The notes: generated by a model from the sequence alone, not told the origin. 56,278 bases of DNA from Armatimonadota bacterium (GCA_029551395.1 JAKPFN010000138.1:1-56278); one strand, 5' to 3'; shown: positions 35,670 through 44,669, numbered from the stretch's first letter. Numbers and translations are program-made.

Positions 35670-36398
35670 TTGTCCCAAATAACCAAATCGTATTCCAAAC
35701 GCTGCAGTCAAAGCATTATGATGCCGCAAACGATAGTCATTATGCTATTTGTTTTGTCAATAGCCTTCACTACAACTCCAACAAGCGCGCAGCAGCCCAA
35801 TCAATCAAATGCAAATGTGCCAGATGTTATGATTGTTGTTGTATCAGGTGTGCTTCCTTTTGATGGCATAAGCTATACTTACAACAGCGCTGTAGAAAAG
35901 AGTGTTGCCGAAGCGGATTTAAGGACTATCCTGGAAGAAACTAAATGGCAGGCTGGCGATATAGAAATATCCACATCAGGCACTCCGCAAATGACTTCAG
36001 TTGAGTTCACTGTAAATGGCGCTGTGGACTGGAGTAAAGGTGCGCTTTATATAGAGCCATTTATTCTGGCATTCAAGAGATATGACTTGATTCAAATCAA
36101 TTACGGTCTTCCCGGTACATTCCCATTCCGTTCACTGCGTGACTACAACGATAAATACGTAGATATCAAATGGTCGTCTGGGAACACTGCGCACAGTTAT
36201 ACAATCAGAATAAAGGACCATAACTTCGAACGGCTGAACCTTCCACTGACTGTCGAACCGCCTGGAGAGTCTACGGACGAGGAATCAACAAGTGCTCAGG
36301 CACGTGGAGGCGGACGAACAATCTGGCTCGGACTTATTATTGCCCTAATAGCTGGAGTTATTGTTTTTGTCATAGTCAGTCGTAAAACTCAGAGATGA
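35670..36398 (+). CDS. Secreted, C-terminally anchored protein of unknown function
   Basis: Up to 242 residues. A signal peptide ends near TTTPTSAQQ; a beta-rich outside domain follows (about 50-200), then a short Ser/Glu/Gly linker and a single C-terminal membrane segment (about 218-237) ending SRKTQR. I do not recognise the family. The TTG at 35670 has GGGG upstream; ATG codons at 35718 and 35721 would give a more standard signal peptide. It ends 21 bases before pilT, so it may work with the pilus or envelope machinery, but nothing in the sequence shows how. Confidence 0.75.
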   Translation: MSQITKSYSKRCSQSIMMPQTIVIMLFVLSIAFTTTPTSAQQPNQSNANVPDVMIVVVSGVLPFDGISYTYNSAVEKSVAEADLRTILEETKWQAGDIEISTSGTPQMTSVEFTVNGAVDWSKGALYIEPFILAFKRYDLIQINYGLPGTFPFRSLRDYNDKYVDIKWSSGNTAHSYTIRIKDHNFERLNLPLTVEPPGESTDEESTSAQARGGGRTIWLGLIIALIAGVIVFVIVSRKTQR

Positions 36399-36419
36399 AA
36401 GGAGTAATCGAGTTTAGAT

Positions 36420-37478
36420 ATGGAACTTAAAGAGTTAGCTGCGTTGGCTGCTGATAGAAGGGCTTCTGACCTTTTTATTAAGGAAAATGCACCACCCACT
36501 CTACGCGTCGATGGAAAAATTACCCCGACCGAACTGCCAAAACTTACAGCAGCAGATACGCGAGAACTTGCTTATGGTGTCATGAACCATGAACAGATTG
36601 GCCGTTTTGAACGCAGGCATGAAATGGACCTGGCTTTTACCATAGATGGTATTGCCCGTTTCCGATGCAACGTCTACCAACAACGCGGCAGTATTGGTAT
36701 GGTTCTTCGTATCATTCCGCTCCAGATATATTCTCTGGATCAGCTTGGAATGCCGCCGGTTGTTGCTGACCTTTGTAGACAAAAACAGGGACTGGTACTT
36801 CTTACTGGACCAACCGGATGCGGAAAATCTACCACACTTGCTGCAATGATCGACCTTATCAATAGTAACCGCCGGTGTAACATTGTTACGGTTGAAGACC
36901 CTATCGAATTTGTTCATGAAGACAAATTATCCATCATCAATCAGCGTGAGATCGGAATCGATACAGACTCATTCCTTGAGTCTCTGAAATACGTTGTAAG
37001 ACAAAGCCCTGACGTTATCCTAATTGGTGAAATGCGAGACGTCGAGACTATGAACACCGCGCTCCAGGCTGCTGAAACAGGCCACCTGGTCTTCTCTACA
37101 GTCCACACAACCAGTGCAGCCGAGACTATGGAAAGAATTATCAACATGTTCCCGCCGCACGATAAGCAGCAGATTTGTCTTCGCTTGTCTACATCTGTCA
37201 AGGGAATCATTTCTCAGAAACTCATCGCAAGAGCAGATACTGTGGGACGAATCGCGGCGATCGAGATCATGGTCGGCAATCCTACGGTCAATAAGTTGAT
37301 TGAAGAAGGACGGTCAGGCCAGATATACACTGCAATCGCAGACGGCGCTTTCTGGGGTATGCAGACTATGAACCAGTGTCTGTGCAAATACTACAAGGCT
37401 GGATTGATATCAGAAGAAGACGCCCTGGCTAATGCAGGCAACCTCACAGAACTCAAACAGATGATCCGCAGGCCATAA
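36420..37478 (+). CDS. pilT: Type IV pilus retraction ATPase PilT
   Basis: 352-residue hexameric secretion ATPase. Walker A TGPTGCGKS (129-137), Asp box VTVEDPIEF (157-165), Walker B VILIGEMRD (199-207) and His box GHLVFSTVHT (221-230) are all intact. The C-terminus lacks the AIRNLIRE form but has a similar helix. PilT depolymerises the pilus to drive twitching and DNA uptake. pilB, pilC and pilin genes are not in this window. ATG with AAAGGAG upstream, followed by a terminator. Confidence 0.94.
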   Translation: MELKELAALAADRRASDLFIKENAPPTLRVDGKITPTELPKLTAADTRELAYGVMNHEQIGRFERRHEMDLAFTIDGIARFRCNVYQQRGSIGMVLRIIPLQIYSLDQLGMPPVVADLCRQKQGLVLLTGPTGCGKSTTLAAMIDLINSNRRCNIVTVEDPIEFVHEDKLSIINQREIGIDTDSFLESLKYVVRQSPDVILIGEMRDVETMNTALQAAETGHLVFSTVHTTSAAETMERIINMFPPHDKQQICLRLSTSVKGIISQKLIARADTVGRIAAIEIMVGNPTVNKLIEEGRSGQIYTAIADGAFWGMQTMNQCLCKYYKAGLISEEDALANAGNLTELKQMIRRP

Positions 37479-37509
37479 CAATCACTAACAGCGGAACATG
37501 TTATTTTTA

Positions 37510-37540
37510 TAGCCCGGAGGTCAAACCTTCGGGCTATCTT
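37510..37540 (+). terminator. Terminator after pilT
   Basis: TAGCCCG (37510-37516) pairs with CGGGCTA (37530-37536), extended by five more pairs (one G-U) to a three-base loop, then TCTT. It starts 32 bases after the pilT stop. Confidence 0.8.
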
Positions 37541-37620
37541 GTCTTCATAGCATATTCTTCGTAATCCATCTATCCAGCGCCCATATTAATGCCTGCTTGA
37601 TTGCTATATCGCGACATTAT

Positions 37621-37667
37621 AGCAGTAATTATTCCTAAATCTCGACAATTACCTGGTAATTACTGCT
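37621..37667. promoter_or_regulatory. Overlapping inverted repeats upstream of the 37727 gene
   Basis: AGCAGTAATTA (37621-37631) and TAATTACTGCT (37657-37667) are exact reverse complements 25 bases apart. Inside, ATTACC-T-GGTAAT (37648-37660) is a second inverted repeat that shares the right arm, so the two pairings exclude each other. They sit 60-106 bases upstream of the ATG. Either an operator pair or a leader switch would fit. Confidence 0.5.
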
Positions 37668-37726
37668 CAGCTATGCTAATATATACCTGAGGCTGTATCG
37701 GATGAAAGGCAACCAAGGAGGGTGAA

Positions 37727-38230
37727 ATGAGAATCCTACTAGCTATGGTGGTACTGGTCAGCATTGCCATCGGTGCAAGTGCGGCCACCGAGCCCGGTAC
37801 TATCATCACAACTTCTGCCAGTATGGCATATAGAGACTCCACAAGCCAGCAAATGCATTCGTCAACGAGTAACACGGAAAATGTCCTCGTTGTTCCTAAC
37901 AACCCTGATCCTGTTTTTATGGCTGTCCGTTCACTATATATCGGCCCATCTACCGTTGGCCGGAATGTAAAACTGGCTGGCCGGATTTTTAAGGATACAG
38001 ATGGACAATACTGGCTTGATGACGGTTCCGTTCTCTCAGAAAAAGATGCGACCGGAAAAAGTTATCTGCAAAAGCTGTATTGTAAAGTGTCTTCTGTCTT
38101 TGTTACAGAATCACAGCTTGCTGCCTGTACCGACTGCACAGTCGTAACCGGCATTAGCCAGACTGAAGCTGATGGTACACCAATAATTATCCCTGCCGAT
38201 GATGCTTCCCTGCAATCTCTTCAGCAGTAG
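37727..38230 (+). CDS. Small secreted protein of unknown function
   Basis: 167 residues: signal peptide (about 1-19, ending GASA), then a Ser/Thr-rich stretch (GTIITTSASMAYRDSTSQQ) like the start of repeat-type surface proteins, and a C-terminal domain of short strands with a VGRNVKLAGRIFKD core and a Cys pair (LAACTDC). The core strand pattern hints at an OB-like fold, as in the protein at 40938. ATG with AAGGAGG upstream, terminator downstream: a single-gene unit. Confidence 0.75.
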   Translation: MRILLAMVVLVSIAIGASAATEPGTIITTSASMAYRDSTSQQMHSSTSNTENVLVVPNNPDPVFMAVRSLYIGPSTVGRNVKLAGRIFKDTDGQYWLDDGSVLSEKDATGKSYLQKLYCKVSSVFVTESQLAACTDCTVVTGISQTEADGTPIIIPADDASLQSLQQ

Positions 38231-38282
38231 GCGTACATCAGATAATCCCACAGAGGTTAAGCGAAAGGAAAGAAAGTGGAGA

Positions 38283-38322
38283 CCGGCACCGAGTCCAAGA
38301 ACCTCGGTGCCGGATTTATTTT
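38283..38322 (+). terminator. Strong terminator after the 37727 gene
   Basis: CCGGCACCGAG (38283-38293) pairs perfectly with CTCGGTGCCGG (38303-38313), followed by ATTTATTTT. Confidence 0.92.
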
Positions 38323-38362
38323 GTCCAGATAGTCTGCCAGATGAGGCTCAATCTAACGACAA

Positions 38363-39064
38363 TTAGCTGCGATTCCCATTTAGCATAACCAGTATGTCAA
38401 ATGTCACTGAGGCAGCCCAGTGCAGCACAAAACAAGGTAGAAATGACTTCGCTCTGAGTGCAAGCAATCCCAGTATAATGCCGGTAACAAATGAAGCCAT
38501 CAGTTCAAGCGGCGGTTTATACCAATGTAAAAGCCCAAAAGCTATAGCTTGAAGAATAACAGTCGGCCATTTTATGCTTCTAAGAAGACCAAACAGGAGA
38601 TACCCCCTGAAATAGAACTCCCAACAGAACATATAAAGCCCATAACTGACCCATCCATAAAGAAGTGCCGTCATATCGCCTGATGGGAACATACCGCCAC
38701 CCATGAAGGAATGAAAATGACGAAAAATCGGATAATAGTCCTGAAAACTCTCAAGCCTTGCGAATGGGATGAAGCCAACTGCAACTAAGGCAAACATCGC
38801 AAGGGAAATCTTCCACACGCGGCACGATTCACCTATCCCAAAGCCGAAATTCGATGGTTCTTCTCTAAAAAGAAAGAATATGACCATCAAGGGAGCAAAC
38901 AATAGCGCCAGCACATTCCCCACAATATACAGTTCGTAGTGTCCCTGAGTATTCAGCCTCCACAACACAAAGAATAAAAGTGTGCCTGTGATGGCTGTTA
39001 TTATCGATACGAACCTGTCGTGCCTTTTGCCTTTTGTTCCTGTCAACTCGTTATTGGACTTCAT
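38363..39064 (-). CDS. CPBP-family intramembrane metalloprotease-like protein
   Basis: 233 residues with six to seven membrane helices. The CPBP/Abi motifs are present in variant form: CWEFYFRG (about 145-152; the usual Glu-Glu is Trp-Glu), FGLLHW and the final HWAAS. Relatives cleave prenylated proteins or act in bacteriocin immunity and stress; the first-Glu variant makes activity less sure. Last gene of a three-gene unit with the TPR/zinc-ribbon protein and the secreted protein at 39859. Confidence 0.8.
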   Translation of the reverse strand: MKSNNELTGTKGKRHDRFVSIITAITGTLLFFVLWRLNTQGHYELYIVGNVLALLFAPLMVIFFLFREEPSNFGFGIGESCRVWKISLAMFALVAVGFIPFARLESFQDYYPIFRHFHSFMGGGMFPSGDMTALLYGWVSYGLYMFCWEFYFRGYLLFGLLRSIKWPTVILQAIAFGLLHWYKPPLELMASFVTGIILGLLALRAKSFLPCFVLHWAASVTFDILVMLNGNRS

Positions 39065-39095
39065 CGTGTTCTTTCATAATCTGGTGTCATTGCTC

Positions 39096-39845
39096 CTAAC
39101 GTATGGTTTGCGACTTTGAAGAAGCAAGAAGTATCCAACCTATCCCAGCCAGTGCTAAACATATAACTACTATCGCTGCCTGCTGGGCCTGGAATATCTG
39201 AAATGCCAAAACTGATAAAATGGCCCAAGTAAATCCGATTGCATAGTAGCCGAGCCGCTTTTTCCCTGTATCCGTTATCTTCCAGACTATGTTTGAACTA
39301 TAGACCAACGGCTGACGGCACGTTCTGCACAAAGTAGCTCCCCAAAGGTTCTTGGAAAAGCAGTTCCTGCACAGAATCGTTTTGGAATCTCGAAGATCCC
39401 GTTCTTCCTGCCACTGCCGGAGCTTTTGAGCCTCTGTAAGCGCGGTCGGAGCCATCTGCACCACCAGTTCCATAGCAGCAATAGCGCTATCCAGTTCACC
39501 AAGCTTGTAATAAGCCTCTGCTAGCATCGTCCGAGCCGCTATATTCCTGGGATCAGCCTGTATTGCCAGTTCATAGTCACGGATTTTTTCCAGATAATAC
39601 TGGCGGAGGCTAAACTTCTGGTTATTATAGATCACCCAGGCTACTGAGGCGATAATCGGTGTTAATACTATCAGTATAGGGCCTATGCTCTTTTTGCTGC
39701 TGACTATCACCAACCCGAAAACCAGCCCGCCATAAATAACGCTGAGTGCCAGGAACTCCATACCGCTTACGAGGCCGTCTACCCACCATTTACTGATGAT
39801 ATAGACAACAAATACGGCTGCGATGATGCCTATGAGAATAAACAT
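39096..39845 (-). CDS. Membrane protein with TPR and zinc-ribbon
   Basis: 249 residues: three N-terminal membrane helices (about 2-18, 26-46 and 55-72), two TPR-like helix pairs (about 82-135, including AIQADPRNIAARTMLAEAYY), a four-cysteine zinc ribbon (CRNC and CRTC, 13 residues apart), then two more helices at the C-terminus. I know no named family for this order. A cytoplasmic TPR/ribbon face between membrane anchors suggests a docking protein. It starts 13 bases after the upstream gene. Confidence 0.75.
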   Translation of the reverse strand: MFILIGIIAAVFVVYIISKWWVDGLVSGMEFLALSVIYGGLVFGLVIVSSKKSIGPILIVLTPIIASVAWVIYNNQKFSLRQYYLEKIRDYELAIQADPRNIAARTMLAEAYYKLGELDSAIAAMELVVQMAPTALTEAQKLRQWQEERDLRDSKTILCRNCFSKNLWGATLCRTCRQPLVYSSNIVWKITDTGKKRLGYYAIGFTWAILSVLAFQIFQAQQAAIVVICLALAGIGWILLASSKSQTIR

Positions 39846-39858
39846 TCGTTAGCCCAAT

Positions 39859-40692
39859 CTATTTCTTAGGATCAAGAGCTATTTCCTGTATATCAATCTT
39901 TATATGTGTATCAATCTCTCCGGAGACATTAGCTGTTGAAGTCCCTGATGGAGTCTCGGGGCCCTTGTTTGCCACTTTTACCGTCATCTCTGCATGAGAC
40001 TTAACAAGTTTACCATTACTAAGCAGGAAGTTACCTACAGCGAAGCCGCTGGATGTATAGTTTTCACCTGCAGGCGGAATTACGGCAATATCCATTCTGA
40101 TTCTTGCAGTCTGCTGGCCTTTTACTTCCTCTAGAGCCTCTAATTTATATGTAAGCTCATATTTTTCCTTGCTTGGAGGCAGGACAACGGTCTTTTTCCA
40201 CGTATCTCCCGGCTTTAAATCTCCGACCGGCGCATTTATTCTAAACAGTAATATTAGATTACGGGAGTTGACCCCAGGCAGCTTTGTGCTTGATTCATCT
40301 GAGTTGAGAAGCCTGATAATCTCCCCATTTTCACCTATAAATACAGTTGTTTTGCCAAAAAACTCGTTGGGAAGCTCAGTCCGTTGGCCTGCGATCATTG
40401 CAGACGCTCGCTCCGTAGTCATTATCGTCTGTGTGACATCAGCTTCAGGTGTGGATTCAGTCTTAAACAGAACGGAAAGGTCGAGAAGCAGATCGAGAGG
40501 CATTGGTTCTGATGCACCTGGAAGTGTTGTCTTACCGGAAGCCTGAACTTTGATATTATATCGGCTGATATCGCCTCGATTCATCACCTGAACAATACTC
40601 ACAGTGCGCTCAGGTTCAACAACATCCTCGGCAACTGCTGCTGCAACCATACATAATACAACAATTATCAGTGCAACATGCCTTATCATCAT
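39859..40692 (-). CDS. Secreted beta-rich protein of unknown function
   Basis: 277 residues from an ATG-ATG pair at 40692. Signal peptide (about 1-21, ending AAAVAE), then a beta-rich domain with IRMDIAVIPPAG and KVQASGKTTLPG strands. The composition resembles the DUF6263-type periplasmic proteins, but I could not confirm that. I chose this start because GAGGG lies about six bases upstream and a clear signal peptide begins here; the longer frame adds 30 odd residues. First gene of a unit with the TPR/zinc-ribbon and CPBP genes. Confidence 0.75.
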   Translation of the reverse strand: MMIRHVALIIVVLCMVAAAVAEDVVEPERTVSIVQVMNRGDISRYNIKVQASGKTTLPGASEPMPLDLLLDLSVLFKTESTPEADVTQTIMTTERASAMIAGQRTELPNEFFGKTTVFIGENGEIIRLLNSDESSTKLPGVNSRNLILLFRINAPVGDLKPGDTWKKTVVLPPSKEKYELTYKLEALEEVKGQQTARIRMDIAVIPPAGENYTSSGFAVGNFLLSNGKLVKSHAEMTVKVANKGPETPSGTSTANVSGEIDTHIKIDIQEIALDPKK

Positions 40693-40738
40693 CCTTATCC
40701 CTCGTTTCGCGTAAACTTCGGCACCGCCGATTGCGTTA

Positions 40739-40767
40739 ATTATACTCAGACGCAATATTACGGTCAA
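40739..40767 (-). promoter_or_regulatory. Promoter of the 40692-38363 operon
   Basis: Minus strand TTGACC (40767-40762), 17 bases, TATAAT (40744-40739). Predicted start near 40732, a leader of about 40 bases. It supports the shorter start at 40692, since the longer frame would begin upstream of the message. Confidence 0.82.
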
Positions 40768-40937
40768 ACTGGCATAACACAAATATATATACGAACCTTA
40801 AGGTCTGATCTTACAGTTAACTACTGAGTTTTATAAATTATATTCTGAACTAGCTCGGCTGGTTTAACCTGCTCTTATCGCAGGTATAAATGTTAATAGA
40901 TTTGATGTCTGTAGTCAAAGGCAGGGTGTGAGATTAG

Positions 40938-41357
40938 ATGCTTATCAGAATTGTACCAATAGCCTTAGCAGTATCAGTAGCTATAGGAGTGCTGGCAGAG
41001 CTTGCTTTCACCAGGTCTAGAACCTTTACTATTACCTCAGCACTCACTGATGCGGAAACAGCTACCATAACAATCGTAGGGACGGTAACACCACACGGAC
41101 AGAATAACTACATCCTTGAGGATAAAACAGGAAAGATCGAACTCCAGACCTGTCCATCCTGGTATCGGCGTATTCTTCTAGACCATAATGAAAAAGTCGC
41201 CGTGACAGGTGCCATAATAAAAAATAACAAACCGCCGGAAGGAACTCTTTATTCCCTTGCTGTCTTCAAAATAGAGAGACAAGGAAAACCTGAGATAGTC
41301 CTTCGCAGAAAACCCGGAAAGCCGCCTTGGGTATCCAGTGCTTATATACCTCGATAA
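40938..41357 (+). CDS. Membrane-anchored OB-fold-like protein
   Basis: 139 residues: one N-terminal membrane segment or uncleaved signal (about 5-23), then a five-strand pattern TITIVGTVTPHGQNNYILED, GKIELQTCPSWYRRI, KVAVTGAIIKN that reads as an OB-fold of the kind found in periplasmic BOF/YgiW-like proteins. The tail is basic (RRKPGKPP). Ligand unknown. ATG with AGGGTG upstream. Divergent from the 40692 operon; a five-base inverted repeat at about 40868-40884 lies upstream. Confidence 0.65.
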   Translation: MLIRIVPIALAVSVAIGVLAELAFTRSRTFTITSALTDAETATITIVGTVTPHGQNNYILEDKTGKIELQTCPSWYRRILLDHNEKVAVTGAIIKNNKPPEGTLYSLAVFKIERQGKPEIVLRRKPGKPPWVSSAYIPR

Positions 41358-41371
41358 CTACAGAGATGAGG

Positions 41372-42382
41372 TTAACGAAACATTAAATCGCAGATAACTA
41401 TCCTGTGGTCCGAGTAATTTGTTCTCTTTGCAACAACCGCTACTGCTTTCAGGTCATCACTCACCCATACCTGATCATACCTAAGCACCGGCAATTCATT
41501 AAGGACTGTGTTTCCCCAACCTAGTCCTCCTTCATCGAAGGTATCATGCAACCTGGGACGAAGTGGACTGAACGCACTATCTCCTCCCGGAGCATTGAAA
41601 TCACCGCCAACTATCACTGGAATGCTTCGAGGCAGCTTGTCTATGTGCTGGGCTGTTTGTCTGACCTCTTCCCGGCGTTCTTTTCTCTTAGCAGTATTGG
41701 CTCTCCAGTAGCCAGAAGACCACAAACCGATACCAACATCAGGAGGCTGGAAACGAACACTCAGCACATTCAATTCCGGTCCTGACTTGAGCTTTACCTT
41801 TGCTCCGGTAAATGACGACCATCGCCGATTTTTAGCTGAATGTTCTGCTGCCTCACCTTTAACAATGATACTTCCATCCGTTCCCCAGACTACGGCAGCA
41901 TCATCTCCAAACAGTTTTTCTGCCAGCCGTAAAACATCCATCTGGCTCGGGGATTCCTGTAGCAGCACAATATCAGGATTATATTGGGTAACCTCAGCCG
42001 CAGCAAGAATACTTCCTCCAGCGCAGTTAAGTGTAACGACTCTTACAGCTTCACCTTTACTTCTGGCTGCTGCAAATTGCTCAGAAGTCATTGCTGCGCG
42101 TCTCAGAAGTGACCACGATTCCTCAGATGCAGTGCCCAGGTAAATCAACCACAAGAGTCCCACACAGGCTGCTGCTTTAAGGTTCTTCCTGCTTGTGCCC
42201 AATCCGAGCAGCAACATTCCAGGCAAAGCCCATATCCAAGCAGGCCAGAAGGTAACTCCTGCCAGTAAATCCGGGCGAAACCAATAGGATATCGCACAAA
42301 AAGGGACTAAAAGCGCTGACAGGCATAATATGATAGTCTTTATAACTAATCGAATCTTACTGTTAGCTTGTTTCTTCATCAT
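41372..42382 (-). CDS. Membrane-anchored endonuclease/exonuclease/phosphatase-family protein
   Basis: 336 residues: three N-terminal membrane helices (about 8-85), then an EEP fold. Active-site motifs run in the usual order: TLNCAGG, the Glu in LLQESPSQ, VGGDFNAPGGDS and the late SDHRIVICDL. The domain faces the outside and could cut nucleic acid, a phospholipid head group or a sugar phosphate. The longest frame starts at a GTG at 42418; I favour the ATG-ATG at 42382 as the more usual short N-terminus, though neither has a clear ribosome site. Confidence 0.8.
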   Translation of the reverse strand: MMKKQANSKIRLVIKTIILCLSALLVPFCAISYWFRPDLLAGVTFWPAWIWALPGMLLLGLGTSRKNLKAAACVGLLWLIYLGTASEESWSLLRRAAMTSEQFAAARSKGEAVRVVTLNCAGGSILAAAEVTQYNPDIVLLQESPSQMDVLRLAEKLFGDDAAVVWGTDGSIIVKGEAAEHSAKNRRWSSFTGAKVKLKSGPELNVLSVRFQPPDVGIGLWSSGYWRANTAKRKERREEVRQTAQHIDKLPRSIPVIVGGDFNAPGGDSAFSPLRPRLHDTFDEGGLGWGNTVLNELPVLRYDQVWVSDDLKAVAVVAKRTNYSDHRIVICDLMFR

Positions 42383-42465
42383 TTTGCTTATTGTAGCACG
42401 TTCATCCAGAGGAAACACTCATCCAAAAGCAGTAGTGGGTAATGATAATCTGAAAGGGGGATTCA

Positions 42466-43251
42466 ATGAAAGAAATCCAAGCGTTTTTATACGATACCAT
42501 GCGCGGTGCGGGAGAGATTATTGTCAACAACTACGGTAAAGTGAAGTCCAGACGGGCCAAAGACGACCGTGGTGATATAGTCACTGAAGTAGATGAACAA
42601 AGCGAGCACTACATTATATCTCGAATCCAAAAAGCTTTCCCAAACCACAATATAATCTCCGAAGAAGCCGGAGTTCTTGGTGAAGCCGAACACGAATATA
42701 CCTGGCTGATAGACCCATTGGATGGCACTCGCAACTACGCACTCGGCATCCCGTTCTTTGGAGTCTCTATTGCTTTGGCTAAAGATGGTATTCCTGAATA
42801 CGGAGCTGTTTATGACCCGTTGCATGATGAGTTTTTCTATGCTGCCAAAGGTCAGGGTGCTGCTCTTAACGGCAGAAAAATTCAGGTATCAACTGAGACC
42901 GAATTGGAAGATGCAGTGATTTCCATCAGTTGGCTCAGGCGTAGAACGGAACACTTGAGGTTCGTCACCTTCGTGGAACGGATATCTGAGCGCACATCCT
43001 ACTTCAGAAGGCTTGGGTCTGCCGCTCTCATCTCCGCTTATGTTGCTACAGGCCGAGTTGACGCTTACATGCAGGGTGCAATAAATGCTTGGGATATTGG
43101 AGCGGGAACACTTCTGGTATGTGAAGCTGGCGGACTTGTCACCGATTTCGACAATAACCCTATTGACCTGCGTTTGCCATATACCGACATCCTGGCAGCA
43201 AACCCTGAAATCCACAAGCTGATTATGAAGGAGATTATCAAAGGAGAATGA
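42466..43251 (+). CDS. suhB: Inositol monophosphatase family protein
   Basis: 261 residues with the Li+-sensitive phosphatase motifs: Glu66-Glu67 (IISEEAGV), DPLDGTRNY (83-91) and WDIGAGTLLVCEAGG. These bind two or three Mg2+ ions and remove phosphate from inositol-1-phosphate, and in relatives from fructose-1,6-bisphosphate, histidinol phosphate or PAP. The exact substrate cannot be told, so the suhB label is by family only. ATG with AAGGGGG upstream. A long perfect hairpin spans the stop codon. Confidence 0.9.
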   Translation: MKEIQAFLYDTMRGAGEIIVNNYGKVKSRRAKDDRGDIVTEVDEQSEHYIISRIQKAFPNHNIISEEAGVLGEAEHEYTWLIDPLDGTRNYALGIPFFGVSIALAKDGIPEYGAVYDPLHDEFFYAAKGQGAALNGRKIQVSTETELEDAVISISWLRRRTEHLRFVTFVERISERTSYFRRLGSAALISAYVATGRVDAYMQGAINAWDIGAGTLLVCEAGGLVTDFDNNPIDLRLPYTDILAANPEIHKLIMKEIIKGE

Positions 43252-43285
43252 CGGATAGGAGCCTTATTCTGGCTCCTATCCGTCA
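43249..43285. terminator. Perfect 15-bp hairpin starting at the suhB stop codon
   Basis: 43249-43263 and 43271-43285 are exact reverse complements around a 7-base loop; the first three bases are the TGA stop. No T-run follows on the plus strand and only a short one on the minus strand. It lies between two converging genes, so a two-way transcription barrier or 3'-end stabiliser is likely. Confidence 0.7.
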
Positions 43286-43298
43286 TAAGCTGTAATAA

Positions 43299-44669
43299 TT
43301 ACAGATAGCCGGCTACTGAGCCGAGATTATTCCGTACTGTTGTTTCGGAAGTATCTTCTGCTCTAATATTCGTCTCGACATTTTGCGTCATGATGTTGTT
43401 CTCGATGACCGTTCTGTCGGCTCTAAACAAGTCAACAGCAATCCGGTTGTCCTGTATTTCATTCTCTCTTATTATGTGGTCATGAGGCCGGCTTTCAAGT
43501 TTTCCGCATTCCTCTTCAGGAGCAGACCTTATACCATGGTCCCTGTCAGCAGCAATGCAGACTGCCTTCCCGTTTCGGGTGAAGGTATTCTTTTCTATCA
43601 ACCAGTCATAACTGGTATTGCTCTCTGGATACGCAGCGGCGAATTTATCAACATATCTCGTCCAGAGAAGGACTCCATGAGCATTAGAATGGAATGTATT
43701 TCTTCGTACCACCATTCCATGGCCGTTTTCTACAGCGATGCCTGCCTGACGGTTATGAACCATCCTGTTGTCTTCTATAACGTTATCCCAGGAAAAGCCA
43801 AGCCAGAAGCCGTAGTTGCACCGGTCAGCATGGTTGTTTCTGAAGATATTGCCGCCGGAGAATGTTGCTTCAAATGCAATATTCGGAGACAATGAACCGT
43901 CATTCTCTTCAAAAAGGTTGTCGTTGCATGGCACTTTTTCACCGCTCGGGTTGAGGCCAGCCAGGAAGAATCCGTCTCCGCCGAGTCTTGCGAAATTTCT
44001 CCTGAAGACATTTCGGCAGGAATTTCGAACAATCAAAAATCCTGTTGCGTCAGCACCCATGTGCCCCAGTTGCGTATGTCCCTGACCTTCAACCCTGACA
44101 TTCCAACGGCAGCAATAGTCTGCATAGTTGTCCTCAAAAGTGCTGTCACATGTGCCCCAAAGGTGAATACCATACCCACTGTTGTAGCTTGCATTGTTCC
44201 GAGCAACAACTATTCTTTGGCACTCATAGGTTAAAATGCCATTCATCTGGTGCTGGACATCGTTATCAACAATATTGCTGTCTTTTACGTCCCAAAGGAA
44301 AATGCCGCCGCCGTATGACTGGTCAGCCGGAAGCCAGATGTCTAAAAAGATAGTGTTTGCCGGGATTTCTGCAGTAGCTATGACTTGATTTTCAGTTATG
44401 GTGATATTCTCACAATTCTTGCAGTAGATACCATGGTAGTACTCCCGCAGTTTGGCATTTTTAATCGTTACACCACTGCAGTCAACGCAGGTGATTCCCC
44501 GACCTTCCCTATTCACTCCGATTAAAACGGCTCCGTTGCAATCAAGAGTGATGTTATTGGCACCTATCCTGATGCCGCTGGGTAGTACATAAACCCCTGG
44601 CTCCAGTACAGTATCTTCGACTATAACCATTCCGTCCGTTGGGACAGTTAATTTGCTGGAGATTGCCAT
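43299..44669 (-). CDS. Right-handed parallel beta-helix repeat protein
   Basis: 456 residues built of about 20 short turns with the NosD/pectate-lyase-like pattern (GVTIKNAKLREYYHGIYCKN, ITITENQVI, NVIEDNRMVHNRQAGIAVEN). Such solenoids bind or cleave polysaccharide, or form surface fibres. No signal peptide or membrane segment is visible, which is odd for the family. ATG with GGAAAG upstream; an alternative upstream start was not seen. Several Cys pairs (CKNCEN, CVDCSG) lie in early turns. Confidence 0.85.
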   Translation of the reverse strand: MAISSKLTVPTDGMVIVEDTVLEPGVYVLPSGIRIGANNITLDCNGAVLIGVNREGRGITCVDCSGVTIKNAKLREYYHGIYCKNCENITITENQVIATAEIPANTIFLDIWLPADQSYGGGIFLWDVKDSNIVDNDVQHQMNGILTYECQRIVVARNNASYNSGYGIHLWGTCDSTFEDNYADYCCRWNVRVEGQGHTQLGHMGADATGFLIVRNSCRNVFRRNFARLGGDGFFLAGLNPSGEKVPCNDNLFEENDGSLSPNIAFEATFSGGNIFRNNHADRCNYGFWLGFSWDNVIEDNRMVHNRQAGIAVENGHGMVVRRNTFHSNAHGVLLWTRYVDKFAAAYPESNTSYDWLIEKNTFTRNGKAVCIAADRDHGIRSAPEEECGKLESRPHDHIIRENEIQDNRIAVDLFRADRTVIENNIMTQNVETNIRAEDTSETTVRNNLGSVAGYL

